From Phycomyces blakesleeanus NRRL 1555(-) (lineage: Eukaryota > Mucoromycota > Mucoromycetes > Mucorales > Phycomycetaceae): 64,000 nt of DNA. Positions 10,531-22,607 of this stretch are shown piece after piece. The first letter of the stretch is position 1, and every line of letters begins with the position of its first letter. The stretch covers positions 124,001 through 188,000 of the forward strand of contig NW_017265191.1 of the NCBI RefSeq assembly GCF_001638985.1, read 5' to 3'. The position numbers were made by a program, and so were the translations under genes. Below the pieces are notes generated by a model. That model was not told the DNA's origin. It searched no databases and saw only the letters and a list, made by a program, of their open reading frames with translations.

Positions 10531-13500
10531 AGAACAAAAGGGCCGAGAAACATGCCTTCCTGTCTCACTTTCCTTTGCTTATGTTTTGAGTCGGAAAGTA
10601 CAAGCCTAGACAGTTTCTGGATTGGAGGTAATCGTGAGTAAAATTAAGTAAAGTGCAGGGGTTGTATATCATACAGATTACGCATGGTATTAGTTTGCTG
10701 ACCTTGCAGAAAACCGGATTTTCCGGTGCCGGTGGGACTATAAAAATAATTATGAGTTCTTGGACAAATGGATTGCTTGAAGTTTGTTATATTTTCTTTT
10801 ACTTCACAGAGATTAGTGTATTAAGTTACACATTGACGTGTCAAGTAGACGAAAATCGAGCTAACGATATTGATGAAACGCGTAGTAATTAATGATTACA
10901 CATTGTTTTAAGCAAAATATAATAATTAAATCGTAGCTTGGAGTCTTCTTGACGCTAAAATAGATCGACAGTGGTGAGGTATCAGTGAATTTTGTCAAAA
11001 TCTCATATTATGGTGCTTAAAGTAGTATTGGGTTGGAGTGAATATGCAATTGATCCTTTCACGCTCTTTTCGCCAATATACTAAAGCTATATATATGACG
11101 GTTAGATATCCGATGGGATTATTTGGATTTGAAGAATCATATCTTATTAAAGTGCAACTATCAGTTTGCTTTCTAGAGTATACATGATGTCATATGTTAT
11201 TTTCCCGTAATTTACTGCTAAGAGGTACAGCCGATCAAGAGGATGTACTCCATAGGCGCAAAATGAATTCAAATTCGCACGAAATGACCCTTGCAGTGCT
11301 GACAGCGCCAGTTGACGGGTTTTTAAAATTGAGGACGGAAAAATATCACTACAATAAGCGGCTTTTAATTTTCCAATAGACGGCATTTTTCTTTTTCCAA
11401 AGACGGGTCGTAATTTAAACCATCATTCTGGGTTTTGCGACTGATTTCACTCCCTAATTTATTTTTTTGCGCTTTGGTGTTGACTTTTTTGTATTTATTG
11501 GACAGCTACTCTTTGATGTGTATTGAACCCGTATAATAACAGGTTTTCTAACCTAGTTTGAGCTAAATCCTTATTTACCCATAAAACACAATCCGACATA
11601 AGGTCTGCTTCTGCAGCAATCAAAAGGAGAATTGTATTAAAGTGTAAATTTAAGGTGCAAGATTGGGTCATTAACTGATTAAAAACGACAATTCACATAG
11701 CCTGAGCAACCTTAATTAGTATTTTGTAAAGCTAAAAACACCTATGGATTAGATTTTTTTTTCACTTTTCTTTTTAAGTAATATTGTATTTGAAGTTTTT
11801 AATAATACATATAAATACAGCATGTAATATCTATGGTTTTGTGCCTATGGCTAAAGTATAATACTTTTTTTCGATTTTTTTTATATCATCTAAGGGAAGC
11901 AAATCAATCCTTGTCATTCCACACCTATAAGTATCATGAATTGTGCATTTAAGAATATAAAATATTTGGCGAGAAGGAGTAACATCGCTATATGGACGAG
12001 ATGTCGAATGTAAAAGTCATTTTTTGTACTGACGATATCTTGAAAGGCTATAGTTATCCTTATATATGTTAGAAGGTCCAAAGTATTTGTAACAAATTAA
12101 CAAATTATTAAAGTATTTATACCAATATTTCAGCGAGAGTATATCTGTAAAGCGCGTGTTTATAATCTATAGCTTAATCATTGCAATAAATGAATGAATG
12201 AATGAATAGAGTGGACTTACATGTATTGAAATGAAAAGATATTTTATTGAATTAAACTATCACCGTCATCCAAAATTGCCTACTGAGTAATGTCTGAACA
12301 AATAGAGTCTGACAAATATAATATTAAGTGTCTTTGTAGATTGGACCTTCTGGATCATAAGATAGACCAGTTCGCAAAAGCAATATTTCCAATAGAAATT
12401 ATGGAAGTGTATCTATACATAGAGACATATGGCTCACTAAGTTGAAAAGCAGGTTGTCTAAATATGGATCAAAAAATTATAACTTCAAATCCTTTATAAA
12501 TAACAGGTCTTATGGCTAAAAGATTGCAATACATACTTACTTGAGAGTAATTTGCTTTTTTGGTACTTATTTCTCTTAGTCTTGTTAAGAAACTTGGTAT
12601 ACCTATAGTATTCCTACCAAAGTTTGCACTAATAGTTCCTCCAACTACTTAATGGTTCTGGGTTAACACGGTCTCAGGTACACATAATACTATTTAAAGG
12701 ATTTTCAGAATTTTTTTATTAGAGTGTAAGGACTGCAATTAATCTAAATCATTTATCTCAAAGCTCTTATACTATTTTACTATTGCTGCATTATGAGGTA
12801 TATTTTTTTTCTTGGGTCAGATAATAATATTCAACTTCCACACAAATACTTCTGTAAGGTATCCTTACACATTTACCAAGATTTACTGCATATTTTTATG
12901 CATTAAAGCTGGAATCAAGAAAAAACATATACTAATATCTCCTGACTAAAAATATTCCAAAACTTTAATAAAATCCTATCTTTCTTACATATTATGAGAG
13001 AAACGGTTGTACTCTCCTAATAGCTTTTTTTTTGCCCCATCTATCTTATACTCTTCCGAGGTAGCCTCGCACATTTTCTTTACTCAACCACCAAATACAG
13101 GCCCCTTTCTTCCAAGTTCCCAAGTCCTCGGAGCAGTATTACGTGCTGTACAACGGGCGTACTGGACTTTAATCTTTGACATGTACTTTTAGTTTCTTAA
13201 AGTTATATCGGCTGCACATGATATACTTCATACCAGTCTTGACCAAGTGCACTTCATTTAATTTTACTTTACTATTCCCCTTTTCTCTTTATCCCCTCTA
13301 GTTTTATATTTGTATTTAATCTCACATCTCATACACTGTATATATTCATAATTATATATGTGTATTTGGATATAACCAATTCATTCTGAAAGTTTTCTTT
13401 TAAGAAAAAAAATTCTAACACAATAATACTGCTTATAATTCGGTTTTTTTTGGTTTTGTTAAATACTTTTTCGCTTTATCCACACCAACTGTTTTCTAAA

Positions 13501-14698
13501 ATAATAATAATAATACATATTATGAAAGAGAAAGAGAGAGTTCCACGGCAGTACTTCTTGTTTCTTTTTTTCTGTTGGAATAAATCCAATTGTTCTTCTC
13601 AAAACATTCCCAATGACAGCCATGATAATAATAATATTCTTATCACAATTATATATATATATATAATTGTATATAATTCTAACTATAATGTATATTTATA
13701 TTTTCAAATCACTTGGAAGTATCCATAGTAATTTGTTGGCTTGTTTTCTCAAAATGAACACATAATAGGCGCACTAAAAGAAAAATGCTGGGATAATAAG
13801 AATAGACTGTTACAGTCTATTTTGTTTTCCTTTCACCAATGTTTCGAACGTTTATCCATCACATTTTTCCCTTTGTTGAGTGGGATCTAGCTGTCAAAAT
13901 GCAAACTAAATAACTTAATCACACATTCTGAATCTCAAATAAAACCTAAAAACGTGATGATCGTAAAAAAACCAAAACCAAAAGTTAAATTAAATCGTAT
14001 GGCTTTTGAAAAATGTGATGTAGTTTAAACTAAAAATTGAGTTGCTTGGAAAATTAAAACCCGTCAATTGTAAGGTTAACTCCCGCCTTTTCATTTTAAT
14101 TTCAGTTTTCCTTTATTAGCACTATTTTGTACCTGTGAACTTTGGTTGTTTCCCAAGCACAATTGGTTTTTTTTTTCATTTAAGTAAAAAGCATAAAAAT
14201 CGTACAAACATAGTAATGAATAGGTCACAAAGAGGTACATCCAAATTTGACCCTAGTATAAGCCCAACTGTGGCCACAACTGAAACTGTGGGGCCGGAAG
14301 AATTTTAACAAAGGAGAATATGCGAGGAGTATGCAACCTTTTACTATTGACATGACAGCTACATGTTTCAAATAGTAACTGTCAAATTTCGCCGGCAAAT
14401 TTCCGTCGAGGTTTATAGACCCACAAGAGTCTAACAGCTGCCATACCAATCTAACTGCAGGCTAAATCTCAACGTGTTATTATAAAGCTTCTTTGAAATA
14501 AAAATATCACAATATATCATTCAAAGGTGTGTCCGACAAGACCACTCTAGACCACGGGACATAATATTCCCAATGCTCAGATAATGCACACTAAGCTCCC
14601 ATTGAAAGCCCCTGTTTGTTTCATAGAATACGATATATATATATATAATTGATTACTTGTATTTAATTCATCATCATGTATTCTATTTGTTTCTATTG
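10531..14698. other. 4-kb gene-poor region
   Basis: AT-rich with no recognisable gene. A 51-codon open frame at 12290-12445 (+), starting MSEQIESDKYNIK, has sensible amino-acid composition but no known relative, and may be a remnant exon. A stretch near 11481-11510 (CTTTTTTGTATTTATTGG...) recurs at 37540-37566, suggesting a shared dispersed repeat. Tandem TGAA copies occur at about 12190-12206, and ATAATAATA and TA runs near 13500 and 13650. Confidence 0.4.
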
Positions 14699-16302
14699 TT
14701 AAAGTACGTCTTTCAAAGACGCATTAGCAGATCCTCGCTTTTTGGGTTTGGGAGTATCAGGAGAGGGCTTCCATCCGATCTACAGATGAAAAAATTAACA
14801 ACTCAACTCTATGGAAAAGTTTAAACATAATAATAATGTTACCATATAAATGATCTGAAAGGTTGCTGGGATTGATCCGTCTGGGTTTCCGTGAAGCTCT
14901 GTACAAACATGTTCAGTATACTGTATGTGAATCGATTCAACACAATATTGCTTTACCTTTATAAATAGATGCCGCTGCCAAGAGAGTATCTCTCTGTAGC
15001 AGAGGACGGCTATGCAAATATATAAAACAGATAATGCCATTAATGAGTGCTGACACATTTATTAATCACCTTATATTCCTTACCGAGACAAAACCGCATT
15101 ACTCTCACCCATAGATCTAAGATCCTGCATCAGTTCAAAGGCTGATGGATAGTTCACCTGAATCTCATCAACATCAACGGTTGTCAATGTAAATCCTGCT
15201 CTTGTGAGAAGTCGAGAGATATCGCTAGAGTCTACCTCAAATGTATCAATGTCACTTTCCAATAACTCACAGTAGCTAGTTACTATAATTATTACCTGTC
15301 ATCGGGGACACACGGGGGGACACACCACTCTCTCGTTCTGTCTCTGCCAGTTGCAAAGAAGTTCTAAGGAGGAGCGTAGTATACAATATCAGCTGTTAAT
15401 ATCAAGAGAAAGTAATACTCATAAACTTACCTCAGCTCAAACAATGTATCTCCTCCAAACATAGCACCAATAAACACACCATCAGGTTTCAACGCCTTTC
15501 TGATTTGAATAAGAGCACCTACAACGATAAGTGAATAATTGCAACAGAAATGTCATACTTCACTAACTAAACCTACCAGGTAAATCATTAACCCAGTTGA
15601 GAGAGAGACTACTCAACACAGCTTCAAGACTGTCCTCTTTAAATGGCAAATGTTCTTCATCCACCACATGTCGTTCGATTTCAACTTGTAATTTGTCATA
15701 TTAAACTTAAATTTCTTTTATTGAATTATTTACAAATCCTTACTACTACAGGGCTGGTCTGCGTCTCTAAGTAATGCCTTTTCTGATGTATATAAATATA
15801 AACAAATACACATAGAAGCGTGTCAGTGCTTAGTTATCTTTTGTATATATATATAATCCATGCACAAAGCTTTAAAGATTTCTTCATTTCTCTCTCTCTT
15901 ACCTGATAAATCACACATGATCAGTTTCTTGACCATTGTTGGATCGAGATGTTTAACAATATGTCCACATCCAGATCCCAAATCAACAACTTGACTAAAA
16001 TTGCGTTTAATGTCCTAATCATATGCAAGCAATATGGTTTAAAAGGTAACTGGGCTGTCGGAATATGTTACCAATAGTCTATCAGCCACGCGAGCAGCCA
16101 CTTCGTCCTTGATGTAGTCAACTTCGCGACTGGACTCCACTGAAATTGCGGCTCGGTCTTTTTGCATTTGCTTTACATGGCGATCAAACACCTGAAATGC
16201 AGGTGCACCAGGAGGTACAGTAGCATAGGCGCGAATGACATGAGGTTTAACCAGTTTTGAAATTGAAAGATTAAATCGAGTACTTCTGATTGTATGAATC
16301 AT
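14699..16302 (-). CDS. NDUFAF5-like mitochondrial methyltransferase-fold protein, complex I assembly
   Basis: Ten short exons (16302-16072, 16014-15903, 15782-15744, 15684-15577, 15518-15431, 15363-15296, 15231-15084, 15009-14957, 14898-14843, 14779-14699) give 327 aa with all phases closing. The N-terminus is basic and hydroxylated without acids ([18 protein letters not shown]), a mitochondrial presequence. [17 protein letters not shown], then the SAM-binding loop [15 protein letters not shown] (near residue 85), [26 protein letters not shown] and [17 protein letters not shown] are characteristic of NDUFAF5 (about 345 aa in human). NDUFAF5 hydroxylates an arginine of NDUFS7 during early assembly of respiratory complex I. 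The start is ATG 16302; the upstream TTG was rejected. The exon 3 and exon 7 borders were chosen by family alignment and are the least certain. Confidence 0.88.
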
Positions 16303-16603
16303 TAGGCGCAATTAAATAATAGTTGTGACAGTAATAATGATATGCAAAAAGGGATCTTGATTGTATTGTTATTGTTTTCTTAATGCGCGCATACTTTTTG
16401 CGATAGGGTCTTGGAAGTTATGAGAGGGAGAGGTGACTGTCATCTCTGACAGTAGAAAGGAGATAGGGAAAGGGCTGGTGGTGAGGTAAAGGGTGAGTAG
16501 CGATGGTGTGGAAATAGAATTAAAAAAAAAACAAAAGAAAAACAGAGGTAAATATATATATATAGGAATAAATGACATAGAAAGATGTTAGACATGGAAA
16601 CGC

Positions 16604-19600
16604 TTATTCGCTGGGTGAAAACACAAGAGAAAGTAGTGGTTCAGGATCGATGTGTTTAAGCTTGTACGCAGACCGGAAGCCGGCCTGGACTTCCTTTCTC
16701 TTGTGAATTTGCTTCTCCTTCTTCACTTTCCGCAGCATCAATTCATCGATGTCTTTATCACCGAACATCTCAATGTTTGCATCTGGTACCCAACCCCTGA
16801 AGATAACAAAATCCAATTTTAGCTAACCTAAAAACGCGTCCATACAATACAATACTTCTTCTTATTTTCTCTTACCAAACTTCTGTTCTAATAACATCAA
16901 TAAAATGAACAAGATTGTTGTGGTTTCGGCGGTGTTTGACTCTCAGGACATGTGGCGGGATATTATTTTGTGTTTTATCCACAATCTACCCACCCAAACA
17001 TTTAATAAAACAGACTTCTTTACAAACTTATATTTATGAAACTATACCTTTGCCGGATGAGATGGGTATCCAGGAACCCGCGCCCATACAATATCTCCTG
17101 GCTTCAATACTGGCCTTATCCTATTACCCATTATGTCTGCTACAGTCTTTTCCCGACGCGAGACCTTTTTTGGTCGCTTTATTTCCTCATCTGTCTCATT
17201 ACCACCATCATCAGCATCATCATCAACCACGTATATCCATCCGCGCGCTCCAGGATGTTTGGGATCTTCTTTGAAAACCGGCTTCTGATTCCCTGCCATA
17301 CTGGATGGCCAAACCAACCGACGTGCTTCTGCTGTACTTCGTTTGGATAACTCTTCTTCGGTAGGTATTACCAACCCCTTGGTACCCATACTTCTCGTAA
17401 GCCGGCGCGGCTCCATTTTGTTAGAATCATCCTGGACTTCTGTATTAATTTCCTCAGGAGAACGACGATCTTGGATTTCCAGATGAGAAGATGACGATGA
17501 TATTTCCAATACATGCAATTCATCTGATACGTGCGTTTCTTCTGAAAGGCATGACGAGGCTTCAACACTTGATAATCCTTTTTTCTCGCTTGTTTTTAAC
17601 AGCTTCGGTTCTACAACATCAACACCTTCCAAGACATCGTGATCCTTTTCTGTAATGATCTGTGCTCTATCTGTCGATTGATGCTCTTCTGGCGGAGATT
17701 CTTCTGAAAGATGAGCATCTTCAGATAAAGATGATGCTTCTGAGATTAATAGGCCTTCCGACAAAGGTGATTCTTCCGATACTTGAGAAACGTCCGCAGA
17801 GGATGACTCTGGCTTCCGTAGATCTTCTACTACTTCTACTACTTCTAACAGAGGTGATCCATCTGTATTCGGAATATCCCTAGTTTCTTTGACTACTTGA
17901 ATTTTTTGGATTTCTTGGGCTACCTGAGCTACCGAAATTGTATGGTTTTCATGAACACTTTCAATTGATTCTATTATCTGGGTTTCCTTGGCTTCCTGAG
18001 CTTCCTGAGCTTCCTGAGCTTCCTGAGCTTCCTGAGCTTCTTGACCTGCATTGATAGGGTCAACGACGACCTGCTTTTCTTCTTTTTGCCTGGCCAAGTC
18101 TTCGGCTAGTTCAGCTTCTTTCTTAACCTTTGCTTCATTCGCTATTCTTTCGTCTTCAAGCTTTTCAGCAGCAATCTCTTCTGGTGTTGGAGGCTCGGTG
18201 TATTTATAAGTGAAAATTTCAGGATCAATAGGTATATCCAAGATTCCAGTTTCTTTTGTAAGTTTAAGCCCATTGTAATCAACTCTAGCTTGTTCCATAA
18301 GCTCTTTAGCCAATTTTTCGAGTTTTTGGGCTATTTTGAAATACATCGTATCAGGCTTGTTGTATGTCATACTGTTCTTCCATATTAGCTTGATGTCACC
18401 CTTTAGGAAAATACTAGTGTTAAGCCATTTTCGTTATACGCGTGGCTAATTACCTACCTCGAATTGATCTAAGCTGATGTACTTGTGTGCAGACAATCGT
18501 TCTCGGATATCAAAGAAAGACATCGGGGTTTTGATAATATCATTATAATCTGGAGCGACTTCAGCTGTTACCGGATAATGAAACAGATCTTTCTTGTCAA
18601 GTCTAAACCAAAAATACATGTTTAATTAAACTTGTGTATTTCTTTGTTGGAAAATCCAACTTACTCCATTAGCTGTACCAATATAGGCTTGATAATATAT
18701 TCGACAGGAAACAGTATCGTCTCAATGTAAGCTTTCTGTTTACGCATTCGTTCCAATTTCTGCTTCTCTCTTTTACGCACTTGTTCAGATAACATTCGAA
18801 GCTTCTCTAAATCACCACGTAGCTTTTGGGTAGCCTAATCGAATATGATTATTTAGTACTTTAGAGTAAAAATAATAGTAATAGACAATCTTACTTTGTT
18901 CCGACGAGCCTTCTCAACCTCAGTTTGTTTATGTTGAGAGAAAGAGGCTGTCCAAGGCTATACCAGAATTATTTGTCAGTTGTCATACTAAAAAAATATA
19001 TAATTCTTTAATTTTTTTTCATTATTTACCTCTAGATGAAGGCGCTTCAATAGAGGTGCTCCTCTCCTTGATTCTCGCTTTAAAGACCAATAGCGACATA
19101 TGCTTGTAATCAATTGGGGCTTTTTCCGAAGATGGCTTGCCTGTTTGACACACCTCAACTCCTCCAATTTAGATATGATTGATTCAGGTGCTATAGGTGC
19201 TCCAGCTGAATAATGATGTTGATGAGCACGTGCTGCCTTTGAGCTTGGTAAAAGCTGTGCTACCGTATTCCCCCCGCTATTCAAACGTGGGTCGCCATTT
19301 TCATCTTGTGTAAATCGCTTTCGTTTCTTATTATTTTCATTCGTAGATTCTGTTTCTTCTTCTGACGGAAGGCTAGATGAAATATTCAAAAGTCGTTCGT
19401 CTTCTAAATCTTCATCCACATGGCGTCTTCGTGGTATTCGCCTCTGACTTCCTTTCTTAAGCCGTGCATCACCATCATAAAACGATTGAGCTGCTAGTAA
19501 GTTTCGATCAACATCTACTTCTTCACGGTAGTCTCGAGGTGTGTGCCGATCACAGAATGCCTTTAATACCACTCCATCACAATGTAAGCTGTGTGATTTC

Positions 19601-21292
19601 ATACGCATGCATAATCTTGCCCAGCGTGCACAAGTGACGTGAAAAGCTACAAAGCACTGCTTATGGTCACACTGGATACATGCACCTTCTCGCCTGCGGC
19701 ATATATAGCACGTCAACTTCCATCGACTCCTCGGAACCTTATCGATATTATCGATCGGCTCCATATACACACTGTTACTCAGTCCCACCTCTGGGATCCA
19801 AATGGCACACAATAAATGTCCCCATTTGTTGGTATTGGTTTGTTTAAATGCACCTCCTTCGTTTGGACAAAAGATACACGAAACAGGATTTTCCGGTGAT
19901 ACCATACACTTACGGCACAACCATTGGCCTTCTGGTATATATGGAATTCCATAGCAATCTGTATACACCATTTTGAATAAGTCTTTTCGGATTTAAGCCA
20001 GTCCATCATTTGTTTCTTTACCTTGATGAACTGCAAGATTACAACCATCACAAAATACAATCGCATTACTGTTCTCACACTCGCCATCGTCGCATATAGC
20101 ACATGTAGAGTCTTCAGGAAGAGTAGGTTCATCACTGGTTTGTTTTGGCAACGTTTTGATCTGCCAGGTAGTCCATCAGTTCATTTTATTAAAATTACTA
20201 GGCGACACACCAGCACGGTCACTCACCAAATCAAACCATTCTTTCTCGAGCTGGTCTACAATGCTCTCAAAGAGATCCCCTGAGACCTCACCAAGATTCT
20301 CGCTATTTCTCTCTGTATTCAGCAATTGAAGCCATGCCTCGTCTAAGAGCACCTTTTTACATTAAAGTAACCGTTGTACATATTGTACATTTTTCTTAGC
20401 TTCACTATGAGTTACCTTGCTCGTCCATATCATACTCCACTGTTTCAAATAACTCTCCTTCAGACGGCTCTATCCAGATTATATCAGTTTATTATTTTTT
20501 AATGATTTCGGTCACCCAAAATATGCTTCTATCAATTTTACCAGTGTAGCGAATATAATGTCTCTCTGGTCGACGGAACCCTCCAATCTCTCCGTCTTCA
20601 TCTTCAACCTCGTCTTCATCTTCGAGCTGATCGTCTTTTTTGTCCTCTACAATCTTACTGAATAGTGGTTTTGGAAGCATGCCTAAGTTGACACCCAATT
20701 GCTCATCTATCCGTTTTCGATCCTGTGTCACTAAACCTTGAAGTTCAACAGAGTTTCGTGGTGGCTGTGACGAATTACAAATCGATGTGGTATCCAATTC
20801 CCTTTCCAAAGACTCAACCCTCTCTTCAAACTTGGGCTCACCCAGTTCTCCGGTCTCAATTTCTTCCATTGGCTCATCAGTAATATTAATAAGAGATGAT
20901 TCGCTTTGGTGTTCGAACATGTCATGTGCATTGCTCTTTGGCGTAACTAGTTTGTAGGCTTCCACCTTCGGCTCTCTATCACGTGATACAGCCACTGAAA
21001 AAGAATCTTCTGAGGATGGAAGTGCGTGTGAAGGCCATGGAGTGAGACATGGAGAGAGAGGGGTATCTTTGAAGTGTATGGGAAGGGCGTCTTTAATGTT
21101 AAGGTCAGGAAAGAGGTCTTTGTAGGATCGCTCTTCCCTGGGATTTACAGAATGTGTGGTGTGTGTGATTTGGTGGATGCCCGGAAGGTCGTTTGGTGTG
21201 GTCTCGAGAATGGGATGTTCCATCATCACCGAGGTTTTCCGCGGACGACCGCGTCGGATTCCTCCTTTACGTCCTCGTGTCTTGTGTGTCAT
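16604..21292 (-). CDS. BRPF/Nto1-like chromatin scaffold: PHD-ePHD, bromodomain, PWWP
   Basis: Eleven exons (21292-20542, 20469-20416, 20342-20227, 20160-20022, 19958-19030, 18957-18895, 18834-18665, 18602-18458, 18400-17048, 16985-16876, 16796-16604) give 1340 aa. Order: an AT-hook-like RRGRPRK near residue 14; an EPL1-like block ([16 protein letters not shown]) near 270; a PHD finger ([20 protein letters not shown] ... CRKC, about 320-365); an extended PHD ([12 protein letters not shown] ... [13 protein letters not shown] ... CDRHTP, to about 480); a bromodomain ([20 protein letters not shown], about 700-800); a long acidic, low-complexity linker; and a PWWP domain ([17 protein letters not shown] ... 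[16 protein letters not shown], about 1225-1290). This is the complete BRPF1 architecture. BRPF proteins scaffold MOZ/MORF-type acetyltransferases for H3K14/K23; yeast Nto1 lacks the PWWP. Role is inferred from domain order. Confidence 0.93.
17991..18048. repeat. 9-bp coding minisatellite (Gln-Glu-Ala repeat)
   Basis: Six near-perfect tandem copies of a 9-bp unit (CTTCCTGAG on the plus strand) encode a run of (QEA)n inside the disordered linker of the BRPF-like protein. It is likely length-variable between strains (inference). Confidence 0.85.
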
Positions 21293-22607
21293 ATAGCAAT
21301 TCAGGGCTGATAATCAGTCGAATTGACAATTAAAAGCAAGACAACACTAGGAATCGTTTTACGAATATGCGGTGACCAAGACTGTCGACCCTGTTTGAGG
21401 TAAAAGGAGACGCAGCTTGGTGTATCGCCCTTTTTATTTTATTTTATTTTATTTTTTTATTTTTTATTTTTTCTTACAGTGTCAAGCTTGTGGACCACAG
21501 CTAACCGCACCTCACTCTGGACCACACAGCTAATTGCATCGTACTCATGCACCGCTTGTGACGTAGATAGCTCTATGTGACGTAGGTATGGGCCGTGCAC
21601 TGGTTTTTAAGCACTATGTGCAGTCTGAAGGATGTCAAGAAAACTGGCCTTAATTATCAGGACACGATACTTCTTTATGGGTCACGGTTTTTTTTAGTTA
21701 CCGGCTTTGTTGTACTGTCAAGCCGGACTTTTTTTTCTCTATTGCAACTTTTAGTCCGGCCTCTTACAAATTATATCTGGTAGCAGGATTTTAAAGTAAA
21801 AATGGGACCATCTCAGTCCATTCTTTTTTGTATGGTTTTTTGGACTACTTTTGAAAACATGGACTTTATGGATTTTTCTGTGATTAAATGACTCTAGCTT
21901 TTGCCTTTTTCTTCTTCTTTCAAGTTAGAGATTTTCAGAAATATTCATGCTAGATCATCCCAAGTCTGGGGCAATTTCAACCACAAGAACTCGTGTATGA
22001 AGTTCTACTGTTGAGCAAGATCATGGATCAGCTCTTCTTCAAACAGAGAATGGATCTTAGGATTCAAATCACCATCTTTGTTTTCGGTATTTAAATAATA
22101 CACCCGGAGTACGAAATGGAACGAGAAAAAAAGAGTGGTGTAGACGAGTGAAGAGAGATAAAGATATAGTGGAGGCCATAAAAGAAGAATTTATCATCCC
22201 TTGTTATGGCGCATCTATTAAGAAGAGAAGGGTCTTGTTAGTTATTAGCCAAACTGTAAACACTTTACAGCTTGAAGGTCTTTCCTCACAATAGTATCGT
22301 AATCAGTTATACTGCCTTTTACAAGTACCCTACTTGTCCCATTTTTTTTATCAATTACTGTATTGAATGTGGTTCCATCTTTGATATATATATATTTACT
22401 AGTGCTATATATATATATATATATATATTTATTTCCTCTATATTTTCAAGTAACTAGTAAGAGTGTAGCAATAAATTTTGTGCAAGAGAATAATAACATG
22501 TGCATATATATATATATATATTTATATATATGGATATATATAGTTTGGTTGTTATTTTGTTAATTGAAGATGTAGTCTGAAAAGATGATTTATATAATCA
22601 AAAAAAA
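21293..22607. other. Intergenic: BRPF-like gene promoter and VAC14 3' flank
   Basis: No gene. Two CRE-like TGACGTA motifs lie close together at about 21559-21586, roughly 270-295 bp upstream of the BRPF-like start, between T-rich tracts. TA microsatellites lie at 22405-22430 and 22507-22520. Confidence 0.4.

Noticed and set aside
11481..11510. Possible solo terminus of the Fanzor-bearing element
   Set aside because: It matches 37540-37566, which lies just outside the element, and not the terminal repeat itself.
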